In this document: one piece after another, positions 23,976 to 31,852 of the stretch
Layout of the letters: each line of letters opens with the position of its first letter
Numbering within the stretch: position 1 is the stretch's first letter
Source of the DNA: an uncultured Clostridia bacterium
GTDB taxonomy: Bacteria; Bacillota; Clostridia; UMGS1883
NCBI GenBank assembly: GCA_947629615.1
Contig: CANRER010000001.1
Location: 1-34,584 of the forward strand
Length of the DNA: 34,584 nucleotides
Direction of reading: 5' to 3'
Made by a program: the position numbers and the translations under genes
The notes under the pieces: generated by a model
Told to the model about the DNA's origin: nothing
The model's input: only the letters and a program-made list of their open reading frames with translations
The model's database searches: none

Positions 23976-26054
23976 TTATTGTGTGCTTTCCTCCGCCTCG
24001 GCTGTTTCCTCGGCGGGGATTTCCGTTCCGTCGGGGAGAACCTGCGGGGCGGCCTCGCCTTCGGGCGTTCCGTTATAAACCATCTCGTTGGTATAGCCGA
24101 GCACCTCGCGGCGGCTCGACGCCTGTCCCACGCAGATAACGTCGCCCGGCTCGACCTCCGCGCCCGATAGCATGACGCAGGTGGGGCTAAGCCGCTGGGT
24201 TTTCTTTTTCTGGTCGCCGTTTATGAAAATCTTGCTCTTTTCGGTGAAGCCATTGCCGTTGACGTAAAGGTTGTCGCCGACGACGGTCACGTAATCCAGC
24301 GTTACGGGAACCGTTCCCATGCGCATATCCGACGGCTTGTAATAATCCGGCGTGGGCCAGCCGTAATGCTGACCGTAGAGCGCGTCGTACATCAAAAGCT
24401 CAAGCTTTTCCTCATAGTCCGGGTCGGAGGCGCAGGTTTGGTTGAAGCGGTTTATAGCTCCGTTGTTAATGCCCAAAAGCCCGCAGACGTAAGAGCTGAG
24501 CATATTCGATTCCATTCTCAGGCGGGGCTGCTTTTCAAGGCCGATGTTATCCCATATCACGTATTCGGTAGTATAAACGTCGCCAAGAGCCACCTCCTCG
24601 TCGGTAAATTCCAAGCTGGGCAGGTGGTCGCCGTAAAGCACAAGCACCGTAGGCTCGCCGCGCTCCTCCAGCTTGGAGATAAGGTCGCCCACAAAGGCGT
24701 CCATCTCGCTGACCATGTTTGTGTAATACTCTATCATGCTGGTGCGCTCGTCGGTAAATACGCCGCGCTCCATGTGTATGGGCAGTTCCACGTCCTCCAA
24801 CGGCTCCTCGGGGTACTTGCCGTGCCCCTGCACCGAAACCGCCCACACGAACTTGCTTTGATGCTCGGTATCGGTGTCGATGGCTTTAAGTATCTCGCCG
24901 GTGAGGATTTTATCCTTGCACCAGTTGAAGGCCGTGCGCTCGATGTTATCCATGTATTCGATGGGCTGAAAGCTGTCGAAGCCCAAGTGGGGATAAACCT
25001 TGTCGCGGTCGTAGAAGTTGCCGGTGTGGTCGTGTATGGCGTGGCAGCCGTAGCCACGCTCCTTAAGATTGAAGGCTATGCTTTCGCAGGGAACCTCGAG
25101 CATAATTGTCTTATACGGGTATTCGCCGGAGCCGAACGGCTCCATGGACATACCAGTCAGCACTTCGAACTCCGAATTGGCGGTGCCGCCGCCGTAGGAC
25201 GGCATATGCAGCTCGCCCGAGGTGAAGCTGTCCTTCAGCCAAGTGAACACCGGCACGGGATTTTCGCTGTAAACCGCGCCGTTGATTAGGTTCGGGTCAA
25301 GGAAGGATTCGAGCTGAACCATGATTATGTTCGGCTGCACGGCTCCCTCCTCGGGTGCGGTCACGGGCGGCAGAGCGTCGGTCACGGCGCGGACCTTTTC
25401 CTCGCTGTAGCCCGACGGCTTGTCGATGCCGGTATCCAGCACGCTCGAGCTGAAGCAGTAGGCGAAGCCGTAATTCTTATACGCGCCCACAATATCGCCG
25501 AAGCGGTTGCTCAGGGTGTGGTAGTTGAGCCCGATGTTCGTCGCGACCAGCACGGCGGCCAGCAGGCCGACGATGGTCGCCACGTTTCGGCCGAAATTCA
25601 TTCTGCCGCTTATCTTCGGCCCCACTATCCACAGCACGGCCACAAGCAGCACCAAAAGCCCCGCCGCGACATACAGCATTATGCGCTGCGCCTTGGTGAG
25701 ATAAACCAGAATAAGGCTCAGCTTCACCACCTGAAAGTCCACCGCGCCCAAGGGCGTTACGCGGTAGCTGAGCACGGCGTTGTTGATAAGACCGCACACC
25801 AGCCACGGCAGCGAGAACAGCACTATGCCGAAAACCCTTCGCCTGAAAAGCAGGCAGAGCGACAGAGTGAAAATTATTATCAGGGCATTGTAAAAGAACA
25901 CCGTCGGGCTGGTGACAAGATGCTCGAAGGCTTGCGCCACGCTGCGGCGGCCAAGGGCCTCGATGACGAAATTCTCGACAATGCCGAGGAATATGCAAAA
26001 TATTATGGAATGTTTTTCAATAAAGCCGTAAAGGCCGGAAAAAAATTTTTTCAT
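23976..26054 (-). CDS. LtaS-family polyglycerol-phosphate (lipoteichoic acid type) synthase
   Basis: A 692-residue membrane enzyme. About five N-terminal transmembrane helices (residues 1-185) precede an extracellular sulfatase-fold domain. Metal and catalytic sites are visible: Glu in MVQLESFLD (near 246), nucleophile Thr291 in GGGTANSEFEVLTG, and Asp476/His477 in YGDHLPS. LtaS enzymes transfer glycerol phosphate from phosphatidylglycerol to build polyglycerol-phosphate chains outside the membrane. After the catalytic domain comes an IPT/TIG-like module (LYVNGNGFTEKSKIFING, about 600-650) and an acidic tail, an extension seen in clostridial homologues but absent from S. aureus LtaS. The start at 26054 gives the expected N-in topology; the frame opens 10 codons earlier without a ribosome site. 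It is the second gene after the zinc-ribbon protein. Confidence 0.88.
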   Translation of the reverse strand: MKKFFSGLYGFIEKHSIIFCIFLGIVENFVIEALGRRSVAQAFEHLVTSPTVFFYNALIIIFTLSLCLLFRRRVFGIVLFSLPWLVCGLINNAVLSYRVTPLGAVDFQVVKLSLILVYLTKAQRIMLYVAAGLLVLLVAVLWIVGPKISGRMNFGRNVATIVGLLAAVLVATNIGLNYHTLSNRFGDIVGAYKNYGFAYCFSSSVLDTGIDKPSGYSEEKVRAVTDALPPVTAPEEGAVQPNIIMVQLESFLDPNLINGAVYSENPVPVFTWLKDSFTSGELHMPSYGGGTANSEFEVLTGMSMEPFGSGEYPYKTIMLEVPCESIAFNLKERGYGCHAIHDHTGNFYDRDKVYPHLGFDSFQPIEYMDNIERTAFNWCKDKILTGEILKAIDTDTEHQSKFVWAVSVQGHGKYPEEPLEDVELPIHMERGVFTDERTSMIEYYTNMVSEMDAFVGDLISKLEERGEPTVLVLYGDHLPSLEFTDEEVALGDVYTTEYVIWDNIGLEKQPRLRMESNMLSSYVCGLLGINNGAINRFNQTCASDPDYEEKLELLMYDALYGQHYGWPTPDYYKPSDMRMGTVPVTLDYVTVVGDNLYVNGNGFTEKSKIFINGDQKKKTQRLSPTCVMLSGAEVEPGDVICVGQASSRREVLGYTNEMVYNGTPEGEAAPQVLPDGTEIPAEETAEAEESTQ

Positions 26055-26076
26055 TTCCAAACCCCCGCGTAAGAGA

Positions 26077-26092
26077 GGCGGCAAAAGCCGCC
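26077..26092 (-). promoter_or_regulatory. Intercistronic hairpin before the LtaS-like gene
   Basis: GGCGGC-AAAA-GCCGCC forms a tight stem-loop between the zinc-ribbon stop (26097) and the LtaS-like start (26054). Without a T-run it is unlikely to terminate; it may tune relative expression or mRNA stability. Confidence 0.4.
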
Positions 26093-26096
26093 GTAG

Positions 26097-26339
26097 TTAT
26101 TTTACAATTATTATATGGCAGGCCTCGGCGATGACGGGAGCGTCCTCGCGGCCGCATTGGGTAAGAGCCGCGGCGGAGCCTCCCACGGCGACGGCCGCGG
26201 CGGCGATGATCGCGATTATCTTCCCGACGGGGCTTTTCTTCTTCGGCTTTTCGGGCCCGCTCTCGTGGAGAACCGCCCCGCAGCCGCTGCAAAGCTCCTT
26301 GTCGTCCGGGTTCATTTTCCCGCATTTAGGACAAAACAC
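26097..26339 (-). CDS. Zinc-ribbon membrane protein (80 residues)
   Basis: The protein opens with a zinc ribbon, CPKCG (Cys3, Cys6) and CSGCG (Cys17, Cys20), followed by a basic linker (PEKPKKKSP), one transmembrane helix (about 43-61) and a short tail. The cytoplasmic ribbon and single helix are typical of small clostridial membrane proteins of unknown function. The GTG start at 26339 was chosen because GGAGGTG sits 6 bases before it; upstream in-frame TTG and GTG codons would overlap that ribosome site. It lies 42 bases before the LtaS-like gene on the same transcript, hinting at a regulatory or assembly role in polymer synthesis (inference). Confidence 0.8.
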   Translation of the reverse strand: MFCPKCGKMNPDDKELCSGCGAVLHESGPEKPKKKSPVGKIIAIIAAAAVAVGGSAAALTQCGREDAPVIAEACHIIIVK

Positions 26340-26364
26340 AAGCTTCACCTCCAATATATTGTGG

Positions 26365-26377
26365 TTTGAGCCTCAAA
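26365..26377. promoter_or_regulatory. Palindrome in the leader of the zinc-ribbon/LtaS operon
   Basis: TTTGAG-C-CTCAAA is a perfect 13-base palindrome between the predicted transcription start and the ribosome site, a position suited to a repressor operator. Confidence 0.4.
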
Positions 26378-26386
26378 TACTAATCT

Positions 26387-26415
26387 ATTATACAACAAAG
26401 TTTTTCATTCGTCAA
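26387..26415 (-). promoter_or_regulatory. Sigma-A promoter of the zinc-ribbon/LtaS-like operon
   Basis: Minus strand: -35 TTGACG (26410-26415), 17-base spacer, -10 TATAAT (26387-26392). Confidence 0.88.
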
Positions 26416-26483
26416 TAGCAAGTTGCAAAATTAACAAATGGGTAAAAAATTTTTGCGCGGCGTTTTGCCGTTCAAAGAATTTG

Positions 26484-26512
26484 TTGACAAGCCCCCCTCA
26501 AAACTGTATAAT
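26484..26512 (+). promoter_or_regulatory. Consensus sigma-A promoter of birA
   Basis: TTGACA (26484-26489), 17-base spacer, TATAAT (26507-26512). Transcription should begin near 26519, leaving only about 16 leader bases before the GTG start. This rules out the upstream in-frame start at 26481. Confidence 0.93.
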
Positions 26513-26534
26513 TGTAAAAAAAGGGGTGATCTCC

Positions 26535-27317
26535 GTGGACGGAAAAAGCATAGGCGGGCGGCTTGACGCCGCCGTTATCTCGGCCCTTTCGGGGGCGGAG
26601 GCGCGCGTGTTTGAAAGCCTCGGCTCCACCAACGACGCCGCCAAGGAGCTTGCGGCCTCCGCGCCGGAGGGCTTCGCCGTGCTGGCCGAAAGACAGACCG
26701 CCGGCCGAGGCAGGCGCGGGCGCACGTTTGTTTCGCCGCCGGGCGGGCTTTATATGAGCGTGGTTCTCCGCCCCAAGGCCGACGCGGCCCGCCTGCCCAT
26801 GCTGACGGCTGCCTCGGCGGTGGCTGTGGCCGACGCGATAGAGGCCGTCTGCGGCGAAAGCTGCGCCATAAAGTGGGTGAACGACCTTTACCTGCGCGGG
26901 CGCAAGGTCTGCGGAATACTGGCCGAGGCAGTGCCTCTGCCCGGCGGCGGCATAGGCGGCGCGGTGGTAGGCGTGGGGGTGAACTTTTGCGGCGGGGAGG
27001 CCGACGTCCCGGCGGAGCTGCGCGGCAAAATGGGCTTCATTTTCGGCGGCGAGCCGTCGGCGGAGCGAAGCGTTCTCGCGGCGGAGATAATAAAAAACCT
27101 GCTGAAGCGGTCGGCGGAGCTTGAAAGCGCGGCCTTTCTCGGCGAGTATCGGCGGCGCTGCTTCGTGCCGGGGCGATGGGTGGAATTTACGCGCGGGGGC
27201 GAGGTCGTCCGCGCGAGGGCCGTCGGCATAGACGAGAGCTGCGCCCTCGTCGTCGAAACGGCGGACGGGAAGCGCGAGGCGCTCTCGGCGGGCGAGGTTT
27301 CCGTCGCGCCGATGTAA
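26535..27317 (+). CDS. birA: Biotin--[acetyl-CoA carboxylase] ligase, monofunctional
   Basis: A 260-residue enzyme that activates biotin as biotinyl-AMP and attaches it to carrier lysines of biotin-dependent carboxylases. Visible motifs are GSTNDAAK (30-37), the adenylate-binding loop GRGRRGR (57-63), KWVND (113-117; Val replaces the common Pro), CGILAEA, and a C-terminal SH3-like domain (GRWVEFTRGGEVVRARAVGI). The protein begins directly with the catalytic domain, so the N-terminal DNA-binding domain of bifunctional BirA is absent and it should not repress biotin genes. GTG 26535 follows AGGGG by 8 bases. It is divergent from the zinc-ribbon/LtaS-like operon. Confidence 0.94.
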   Translation: MDGKSIGGRLDAAVISALSGAEARVFESLGSTNDAAKELAASAPEGFAVLAERQTAGRGRRGRTFVSPPGGLYMSVVLRPKADAARLPMLTAASAVAVADAIEAVCGESCAIKWVNDLYLRGRKVCGILAEAVPLPGGGIGGAVVGVGVNFCGGEADVPAELRGKMGFIFGGEPSAERSVLAAEIIKNLLKRSAELESAAFLGEYRRRCFVPGRWVEFTRGGEVVRARAVGIDESCALVVETADGKREALSAGEVSVAPM

Positions 27318-27342
27318 CTATACACAAAAACAAACGGAAAAT

Positions 27343-27363
27343 TTCGGCGGTTTTTGCCGAATT
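27343..27363 (+). terminator. Weak terminator after birA
   Basis: TTCGGC (27343-27348) pairs with GCCGAA (27356-27361) around a T-rich loop; only two T follow. It lies just upstream of the next promoter. Confidence 0.4.
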
Positions 27364-27368
27364 GGCAG

Positions 27369-27397
27369 TTGATTATTCGGCCGTTTTGGGATATTAT
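27369..27397 (+). promoter_or_regulatory. Sigma-A promoter of the ACT/UPF0210/antiporter operon
   Basis: -35 TTGATT (27369-27374), 17-base spacer, -10 TATTAT (27392-27397), 35 bases before the ATG. Confidence 0.75.
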
Positions 27398-27432
27398 ATA
27401 GTAGATAAAGCAACAGAATCGGAGGAACAGTC

Positions 27433-27702
27433 ATGAAAGCAGTCGTAACCGTCGTCGGGAAGGACCGCACCGGCATTATCGCCAAGGTCAGCGGCCTTCT
27501 TTACGAAAACAACATCAATATCCTCGACATAGCCCAGACCATAATGCAGGACGTGTTCACGATGATAACCCTCATCGACACCACCAACAGCAGCCTTGAC
27601 TTTTCCGAGCTCAAGGCCGCCCTCGAAAAGGCCGGCGAGGAGCTTGGCGTCGCGATAACGCTTCAGCACGAGGATCTGTTCAACTCTATGCACCGCATTT
27701 AG
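27433..27702 (+). CDS. ACT-domain protein, UPF0237 family
   Basis: An 89-residue stand-alone ACT domain (VTVVGKDRTGIIAKVSGLL, residues 5-23, then INILDIAQTIMQDVFTMI). ACT domains bind amino acids or similar small ligands as dimers; this family (UPF0237) is widespread in Firmicutes and Archaea with no settled function. GGAGG precedes the ATG. It is followed after 24 bases by a UPF0210 gene. These two families are repeatedly found together, so they probably work as a pair, with the ACT protein as a ligand-sensing partner (inference). Confidence 0.93.
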   Translation: MKAVVTVVGKDRTGIIAKVSGLLYENNINILDIAQTIMQDVFTMITLIDTTNSSLDFSELKAALEKAGEELGVAITLQHEDLFNSMHRI

Positions 27703-27726
27703 CGCCAAAGAAAGGACTGAAATCCC

Positions 27727-29085
27727 ATGCTGAGCATCAGCCCCGTTGAAATAATCGAAACCCTTAATATGATAAAGGACGAGCATCTTGACGTTCGCAC
27801 CATAACTATGGGCATCTCTCTTTTGGACTGCGTGAGCGACGACTGTAAAAGGGGAGCGGCCCGCGTATACGACAAGGTGACAAGGCTGGCCGAAAACCTC
27901 GTCGCGACCGGCGAGCGCATCGAGGCGGAATACGGCATACCCATCGTGAACAAGCGCATTTCCGTAACGCCGGTGTCGCTTGTCAGCGCGGCCTGCGGCC
28001 ACAGCCTCGAATTTGCCCGCGCCCTCGACAGGGCCGCCGCCGCGACCGGGGTAAACTTCCTCGGCGGCTACAGCGCGCTTGTGGCCAAGGGCTACACCGA
28101 GGCCGACCGCGAGTTTATCGAGTCCATACCCGAGGCCCTCGCCACCACGGAGCGGCTTTGCTCCTCGGTCAATGTGGCTACCACGAAGGCCGGCATAAAT
28201 ATGGACGCGGTGCGCCACATGGGCAGTATAATCAAGCGCACCGCCGAGGCCACGGCGGACAGCGGCGGCTTCGGCTGCGCAAAGCTGGTGGTTTTCGCTA
28301 ACGCTGTTGAGGACAACCCCTTCATGGCGGGGGCCTTCCACGGCGCGGGCGAGCCGGAATGTGTGATAAACGTGGGCGTCAGCGGCCCCGGGGTGGTTAA
28401 GTGCGCCCTTGAAAAGGTGAAGGGCGAGCCCTTCGGCGTTGTGGCCGAAACCATCAAAAAAACGGCGTTCAAGATAACCCGCATGGGCCAGATGGTGGCC
28501 GAGGAGGCCAGCCGCCGCCTTGGCGTACCCTTCGGCATTGTGGATCTTTCCCTCGCGCCCACCCCGGCGCGGGGCGACAGCGTGGCCCATATCCTCGAGG
28601 AAATGGGGCTGGAGGTCTGCGGCACGCACGGCACCACCGCCGCGCTCGCCCTGCTCAACGACGCCGTCAAGAAGGGCGGCGTAATGGCGAGCAGCTATGT
28701 GGGCGGCCTGAGCGGAGCCTTTATCCCCGTCAGCGAGGACGCCGGCATGATAGCCGCCGCCAAAAGCGGCAGTCTGACCCTTGAAAAGCTCGAAGCCATG
28801 ACCTGCGTGTGCAGCGTCGGGCTGGATATGATAGCCGTACCCGGCGCGACCGACGCCGACACCATCAGCGGCATTATCGCCGACGAAATGGCCATCGGCA
28901 TGATAAATTCAAAAACCACGGCCGTGCGCGTGATACCCGCCCCCGGCAAGGACGTTGGCGACGAGGTGGAGTTCGGCGGCCTTTTGGGCACCGCCCCCAT
29001 CATGCCCGTGCGCGGCGGGAGCTGCGCGGAGTTCATCGCCCGAGGCGGCCGCATACCCGCGCCGATACACAGCCTTAAAAACTGA
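27727..29085 (+). CDS. UPF0210 (PFL-like) family protein
   Basis: A 452-residue cytoplasmic protein of the UPF0210/DUF711 family, whose fold is related to pyruvate formate-lyase and ribonucleotide reductase barrels. Characteristic segments are LDVRTITMGISLLDC (21-35), NKRISVTPVSLV (75-86), NVGVSGPGVVKCAL and the C-terminal LLGTAPIMPVRGGSCAEFI. The length is typical. No glycyl-radical loop or partner activase is visible here, so radical chemistry should not be assumed. The function is not established. It is the second gene of a tight operon, 24 bases after the ACT protein and 32 bases before the antiporter. Confidence 0.93.
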   Translation: MLSISPVEIIETLNMIKDEHLDVRTITMGISLLDCVSDDCKRGAARVYDKVTRLAENLVATGERIEAEYGIPIVNKRISVTPVSLVSAACGHSLEFARALDRAAAATGVNFLGGYSALVAKGYTEADREFIESIPEALATTERLCSSVNVATTKAGINMDAVRHMGSIIKRTAEATADSGGFGCAKLVVFANAVEDNPFMAGAFHGAGEPECVINVGVSGPGVVKCALEKVKGEPFGVVAETIKKTAFKITRMGQMVAEEASRRLGVPFGIVDLSLAPTPARGDSVAHILEEMGLEVCGTHGTTAALALLNDAVKKGGVMASSYVGGLSGAFIPVSEDAGMIAAAKSGSLTLEKLEAMTCVCSVGLDMIAVPGATDADTISGIIADEMAIGMINSKTTAVRVIPAPGKDVGDEVEFGGLLGTAPIMPVRGGSCAEFIARGGRIPAPIHSLKN

Positions 29086-29117
29086 CGTAACGCGACATTA
29101 AAAAGAAGGTAATTCCA

Positions 29118-30308
29118 ATGGAGAGCTACGAAATTTTCCGCGATTTGGCAATAATTATCCTTGCGGCCAAGCTGTTCGGTATGCTTGCGCGTAAGCTGAA
29201 GGCCCCGCAGGTTGTCGGCATGATAATCGCCGGCATCGTCATAGGGCCGGGCGTACTCGGCCTTGTGCGCCAAAGCGACTATATTCTGCAAACCGCCGAG
29301 ATAGGCGTTATGCTGCTGATGTTTTCGGCGGGCCTCGGCACCGACCTCAAAGAGCTCGTCAAGACCGGGCCGGCGGCGCTGCTTACGGCCTGCGCAGGGG
29401 TGCTGGCTCCGCTTCTCGGCGGGTGGGCGCTTTACAGCGCGTTTTACGGCTTTTCGCCGTTCGGCAGCCTTGAATTTTACGAGGCGGTTTTCGTGGGCGT
29501 TATTATGACGGCCACCTCGGTATCCATAACCGTGCAGGCCCTGATGGAGCTTGGCAAGCTGAAAACCCGCGTGGGTACGCTGATATTGAGCGCCGCCATC
29601 ATCGACGACGTGATCGGCGTTGTGGTGATGACCTTCGTTATCGGCCTGCGCAGCCCAGACTCTCACCCCGCCGCCGTTTTGCGCGGCACGGCGTTGTTCT
29701 TCGTGTTCGCGGCGGCGTTCGGCTTTGTGTGCTACAAGGTTTTCAAAAAGCTCGACAAACGCTACGAGCACACCCGCCGCATACCCATATTGGGGCTGGC
29801 GCTGTGCTTTGGGTTGTCCTACGCGGCCGAGCGTTACTTCGGCATAGCCGACATCACCGGCGCTTACGTGGCGGGCATAATCCTTTGCAATATCCGCGAC
29901 AGCCGATATATAGCCGAAAAAATGGACGTCAGCAGCTATATGCTTTTCGGCCCCGTGTTCTTCGCGAGTATCGGCCTTAAAACCAATCCCGCCGCGCTGG
30001 ACGGGCGGCTGCTCGTTTTCGCGCTGCTGTTCGTGCTGGTCGCCATGCTGACGAAGATTATCGGCTGCGGCCTGATGGCGCGGGCCTTCCGCTACAGCGG
30101 CAGCGACGCGCTGAAGGTGGGCGTCGGCATGATGACGCGCGGCGAGGTGGCCCTTATCGTGTCGCAAAAGGGACTTTCGGTGGGCCTGCTCGACGCTTCG
30201 TTCTTTACGGCGGTGATACTGCTCATCGTCATATCCTCGATTTTAACGCCCATCGTGCTGAAGCTTCTGTACGCCCGCGACGAAAAAATGGCCGCGGAGG
30301 CGGAATAA
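29118..30308 (+). CDS. Cation:proton antiporter, CPA2 family
   Basis: A 396-residue integral membrane protein with about 12 hydrophobic segments, matching the Na+(K+)/H+ exchanger domain of CPA2 transporters. The ion-binding Asp pair is at D163-D164 in AAIIDDVIGV. Other family segments are PQVVGMIIAGIVIGP (30-44) and MMTRGEVALIVSQKG near 335-350. It has no C-terminal RCK/TrkA-N domain, so it is the short form. AAGAAGG precedes the ATG. Being last in an operon with the ACT and UPF0210 genes suggests ion or pH homeostasis tied to an amino-acid-responsive function; this link is inference. Confidence 0.9.
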   Translation: MESYEIFRDLAIIILAAKLFGMLARKLKAPQVVGMIIAGIVIGPGVLGLVRQSDYILQTAEIGVMLLMFSAGLGTDLKELVKTGPAALLTACAGVLAPLLGGWALYSAFYGFSPFGSLEFYEAVFVGVIMTATSVSITVQALMELGKLKTRVGTLILSAAIIDDVIGVVVMTFVIGLRSPDSHPAAVLRGTALFFVFAAAFGFVCYKVFKKLDKRYEHTRRIPILGLALCFGLSYAAERYFGIADITGAYVAGIILCNIRDSRYIAEKMDVSSYMLFGPVFFASIGLKTNPAALDGRLLVFALLFVLVAMLTKIIGCGLMARAFRYSGSDALKVGVGMMTRGEVALIVSQKGLSVGLLDASFFTAVILLIVISSILTPIVLKLLYARDEKMAAEAE

Positions 30309-30309
30309 G

Positions 30310-30372
30310 GCCGATTTTCCTTGGCAGATATTAAAATGCACAATTTTAATGCCGCGCCCCCTCGGTTTTTTT
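30310..30372 (+). terminator. Composite terminator after the antiporter gene
   Basis: ATTAAAAT-GCACA-ATTTTAAT, framed by GGCA/TGCC, forms a hairpin. CCGA and TCGG may extend it, and a run of seven T ends the region. It separates the ACT operon from nudF. Confidence 0.55.
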
Positions 30373-30409
30373 GTGAGTATTATTGATAGAAAAACAGTCG
30401 AAAAAACGA

Positions 30410-30440
30410 TATAATATTAACGACAATTACGTGAGAGGTG
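30410..30440 (+). promoter_or_regulatory. -10 box and ribosome site of nudF
   Basis: TATAAT at 30410-30415 is perfect, but no good -35 lies 16-18 bases upstream. GAGAGGTG (30433-30440) is the ribosome site and fixes the GTG start at 30447. Confidence 0.55.
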
Positions 30441-30446
30441 TAAATA

Positions 30447-31001
30447 GTGGACTTTTCCGAGAAGACCATCAATTCGGACTACAAGTTCATCGGCGAGATA
30501 ATAAAGCTTCGTGTTGACACCGTGGAAACCCCCGGCGGCAACACGGCCACCCGCGAGCTTGTGGAGCATCCCGGCGGCGTGGCGGTAGTGGCGCTGACCG
30601 ACGAGGGCAACGTCATTATGGAATGGCAGTACCGCCGCCCTTTCGACAGGAACGTTTACGAAATACCCGCGGGCAAGCGCGACGCCGGCGAGGATCCGCT
30701 CGACTGCGGCAAGCGCGAGCTCGAGGAGGAAACGGGGTATAAGGCGAAAAGCTTCACCTACCTCGGCAGCGTGCTGCCCACCCCCGGCTTTTGCAGCGAG
30801 GTGCTGCATATGTATGTCGCCACCGGCCTTTATAAGGGCAAGGTGAAGCGCGATAAGGACGAATATCTCGAGCTTGAGCAGGTTCCGCTGGAATCGGTTG
30901 TGGAAAAGATTTTGAGCGGCGAGATAGTGGACGCGAAAACCTGCGTCGCCGTGCTCAAGGTAAATGAAATGCTCCGCCGGGGTACGCTGAAAATAAAATA
31001 A
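30447..31001 (+). CDS. nudF: ADP-ribose pyrophosphatase, Nudix family
   Basis: A 184-residue cytoplasmic hydrolase that splits ADP-ribose (and related nucleoside diphosphate sugars) to AMP and ribose 5-phosphate. The full Nudix box is present, from Gly76 to Tyr98: G-x5-E (Gly76 to Glu82), then R90-E-L-E-E-E-T-G-Y98 with metal-binding Glu94 and Glu95. The upstream EWQYRRP (about 59-65) and the later PTPGFCSEVLHMYVA match the ADP-ribose subfamily. The GTG start follows GAGAGGTG by 6 bases. It is a single gene with its own terminator. Confidence 0.92.
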   Translation: MDFSEKTINSDYKFIGEIIKLRVDTVETPGGNTATRELVEHPGGVAVVALTDEGNVIMEWQYRRPFDRNVYEIPAGKRDAGEDPLDCGKRELEEETGYKAKSFTYLGSVLPTPGFCSEVLHMYVATGLYKGKVKRDKDEYLELEQVPLESVVEKILSGEIVDAKTCVAVLKVNEMLRRGTLKIK

Positions 31002-31008
31002 TTAAATG

Positions 31009-31038
31009 AAGAAGCAGGGTACGCCCTGCTTCTTTTTT
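31009..31038 (+). terminator. Intrinsic terminator of nudF
   Basis: GAAGCAGGG (31011-31019), loop TACG, CCCTGCTTC (31024-31032), then TTTTTT (31033-31038): a textbook stem and T-run. Confidence 0.95.
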
Positions 31039-31073
31039 GCGGAAAAAATTTAGAAATATATTAATTATTCTTC

Positions 31074-31102
31074 TTTACAAAAGAAAAAAATTACGATATA
31101 AT
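31074..31102 (+). promoter_or_regulatory. Sigma-A promoter of the hydrolase-truA operon
   Basis: -35 TTTACA (31074-31079), 17-base spacer, -10 TATAAT (31097-31102). Transcription starts near 31109, which excludes the in-frame ATG at 31037 as a start. Confidence 0.9.
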
Positions 31103-31132
31103 AAAATCAGAAAACCGAAAGCAGGTGACGCT

Positions 31133-31852
31133 GTGAAAGCCGCTCAATCAAGCTACATACAACTGGATACCGCCAAAATCCACTTCGAGATATACGGCTC
31201 GGCCCCGAGAACGCTGTTGCTGCTCCACGGCAACGGCGAGAGCGGCGCGGGCTGCTTCGCCAAGCAGCTCGAGCCCTTCAGCCGCGACTTCACCGTTGTG
31301 GCGATGGACAGCCGAGGGCAGGGCAGGTCTACCTTTGGCCGCAAAAAGCTGACTATAGCCCAGATTGCCGACGACGCCTTCGCGCTGCTCGAGGCTCTCG
31401 GAGTGAAGAGGGCTTCGGTCGTCGGCTTCAGCGACGGCGCCAACGCCGCGATGGCCATGCTGCTGAAGGACGGCGGCGTTATCGAAAAGGCCGTGCTGGC
31501 CGGGGGCAACCTTTTCCCCGCCGGCGTTAAGGAGGTCTATCAAAAGCCGATAGAACTGGGCTTTAAGCTTTTGGCCGGCAAGGCCAAGCGCGACAGCTCG
31601 GCCCGCAGGCGGCTGGCGGTTATGTCGCTGATGGTGCGCGAGCCGAACCTTTCGCCCGAGGAGCTTAAAAGGATAAGCGTTCCCACGCTGGTAATGGCCG
31701 GGGGCCGCGACATGATAAAGGAGGCCCACACCCGCCTCATCGCGGACAGCATTCCCGGCGCGCGGCTCAAAATAATTCCCGGCTGCGGCCACTTCGTGTT
31801 CGATAAGGCCGCCGACGAGGCCAACGCCGCCGTGCTGGACTTTTTGTCATGA
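31133..31852 (+). CDS. Alpha/beta hydrolase
   Basis: A 239-residue alpha/beta-fold hydrolase. It has the oxyanion segment LLLLHGNGESG (28-38), nucleophile Ser100 in GFSDG, likely acid Asp193 in AGGRDM and His220 in GCGHFVF, so the triad is complete. MDSRGQGRS (58-66) is typical of esterase/peroxidase-like members. The substrate is not predictable. GTG 31133 was chosen from CAGGTGA upstream and the promoter position. Its stop overlaps the truA start by 4 bases (ATGA), indicating coupling, though the two functions look unrelated. Confidence 0.88.
   Translation: MKAAQSSYIQLDTAKIHFEIYGSAPRTLLLLHGNGESGAGCFAKQLEPFSRDFTVVAMDSRGQGRSTFGRKKLTIAQIADDAFALLEALGVKRASVVGFSDGANAAMAMLLKDGGVIEKAVLAGGNLFPAGVKEVYQKPIELGFKLLAGKAKRDSSARRRLAVMSLMVREPNLSPEELKRISVPTLVMAGGRDMIKEAHTRLIADSIPGARLKIIPGCGHFVFDKAADEANAAVLDFLS

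Noticed and set aside
26017..26325. A 102-codon minus-strand frame overlapping the zinc-ribbon and LtaS-like genes
   Set aside because: It is the shifted frame of the zinc-ribbon gene and destroys the CPKCG/CSGCG motif.
26481..26534. A longer N-terminus for birA
   Set aside because: The upstream start lies inside the promoter, before the predicted transcription start, and adds no family sequence.
31037..31132. A longer N-terminus for the alpha/beta hydrolase
   Set aside because: It overlaps the nudF terminator and the hydrolase promoter and would encode a Lys/Arg/Ile-rich stretch unlike the family.
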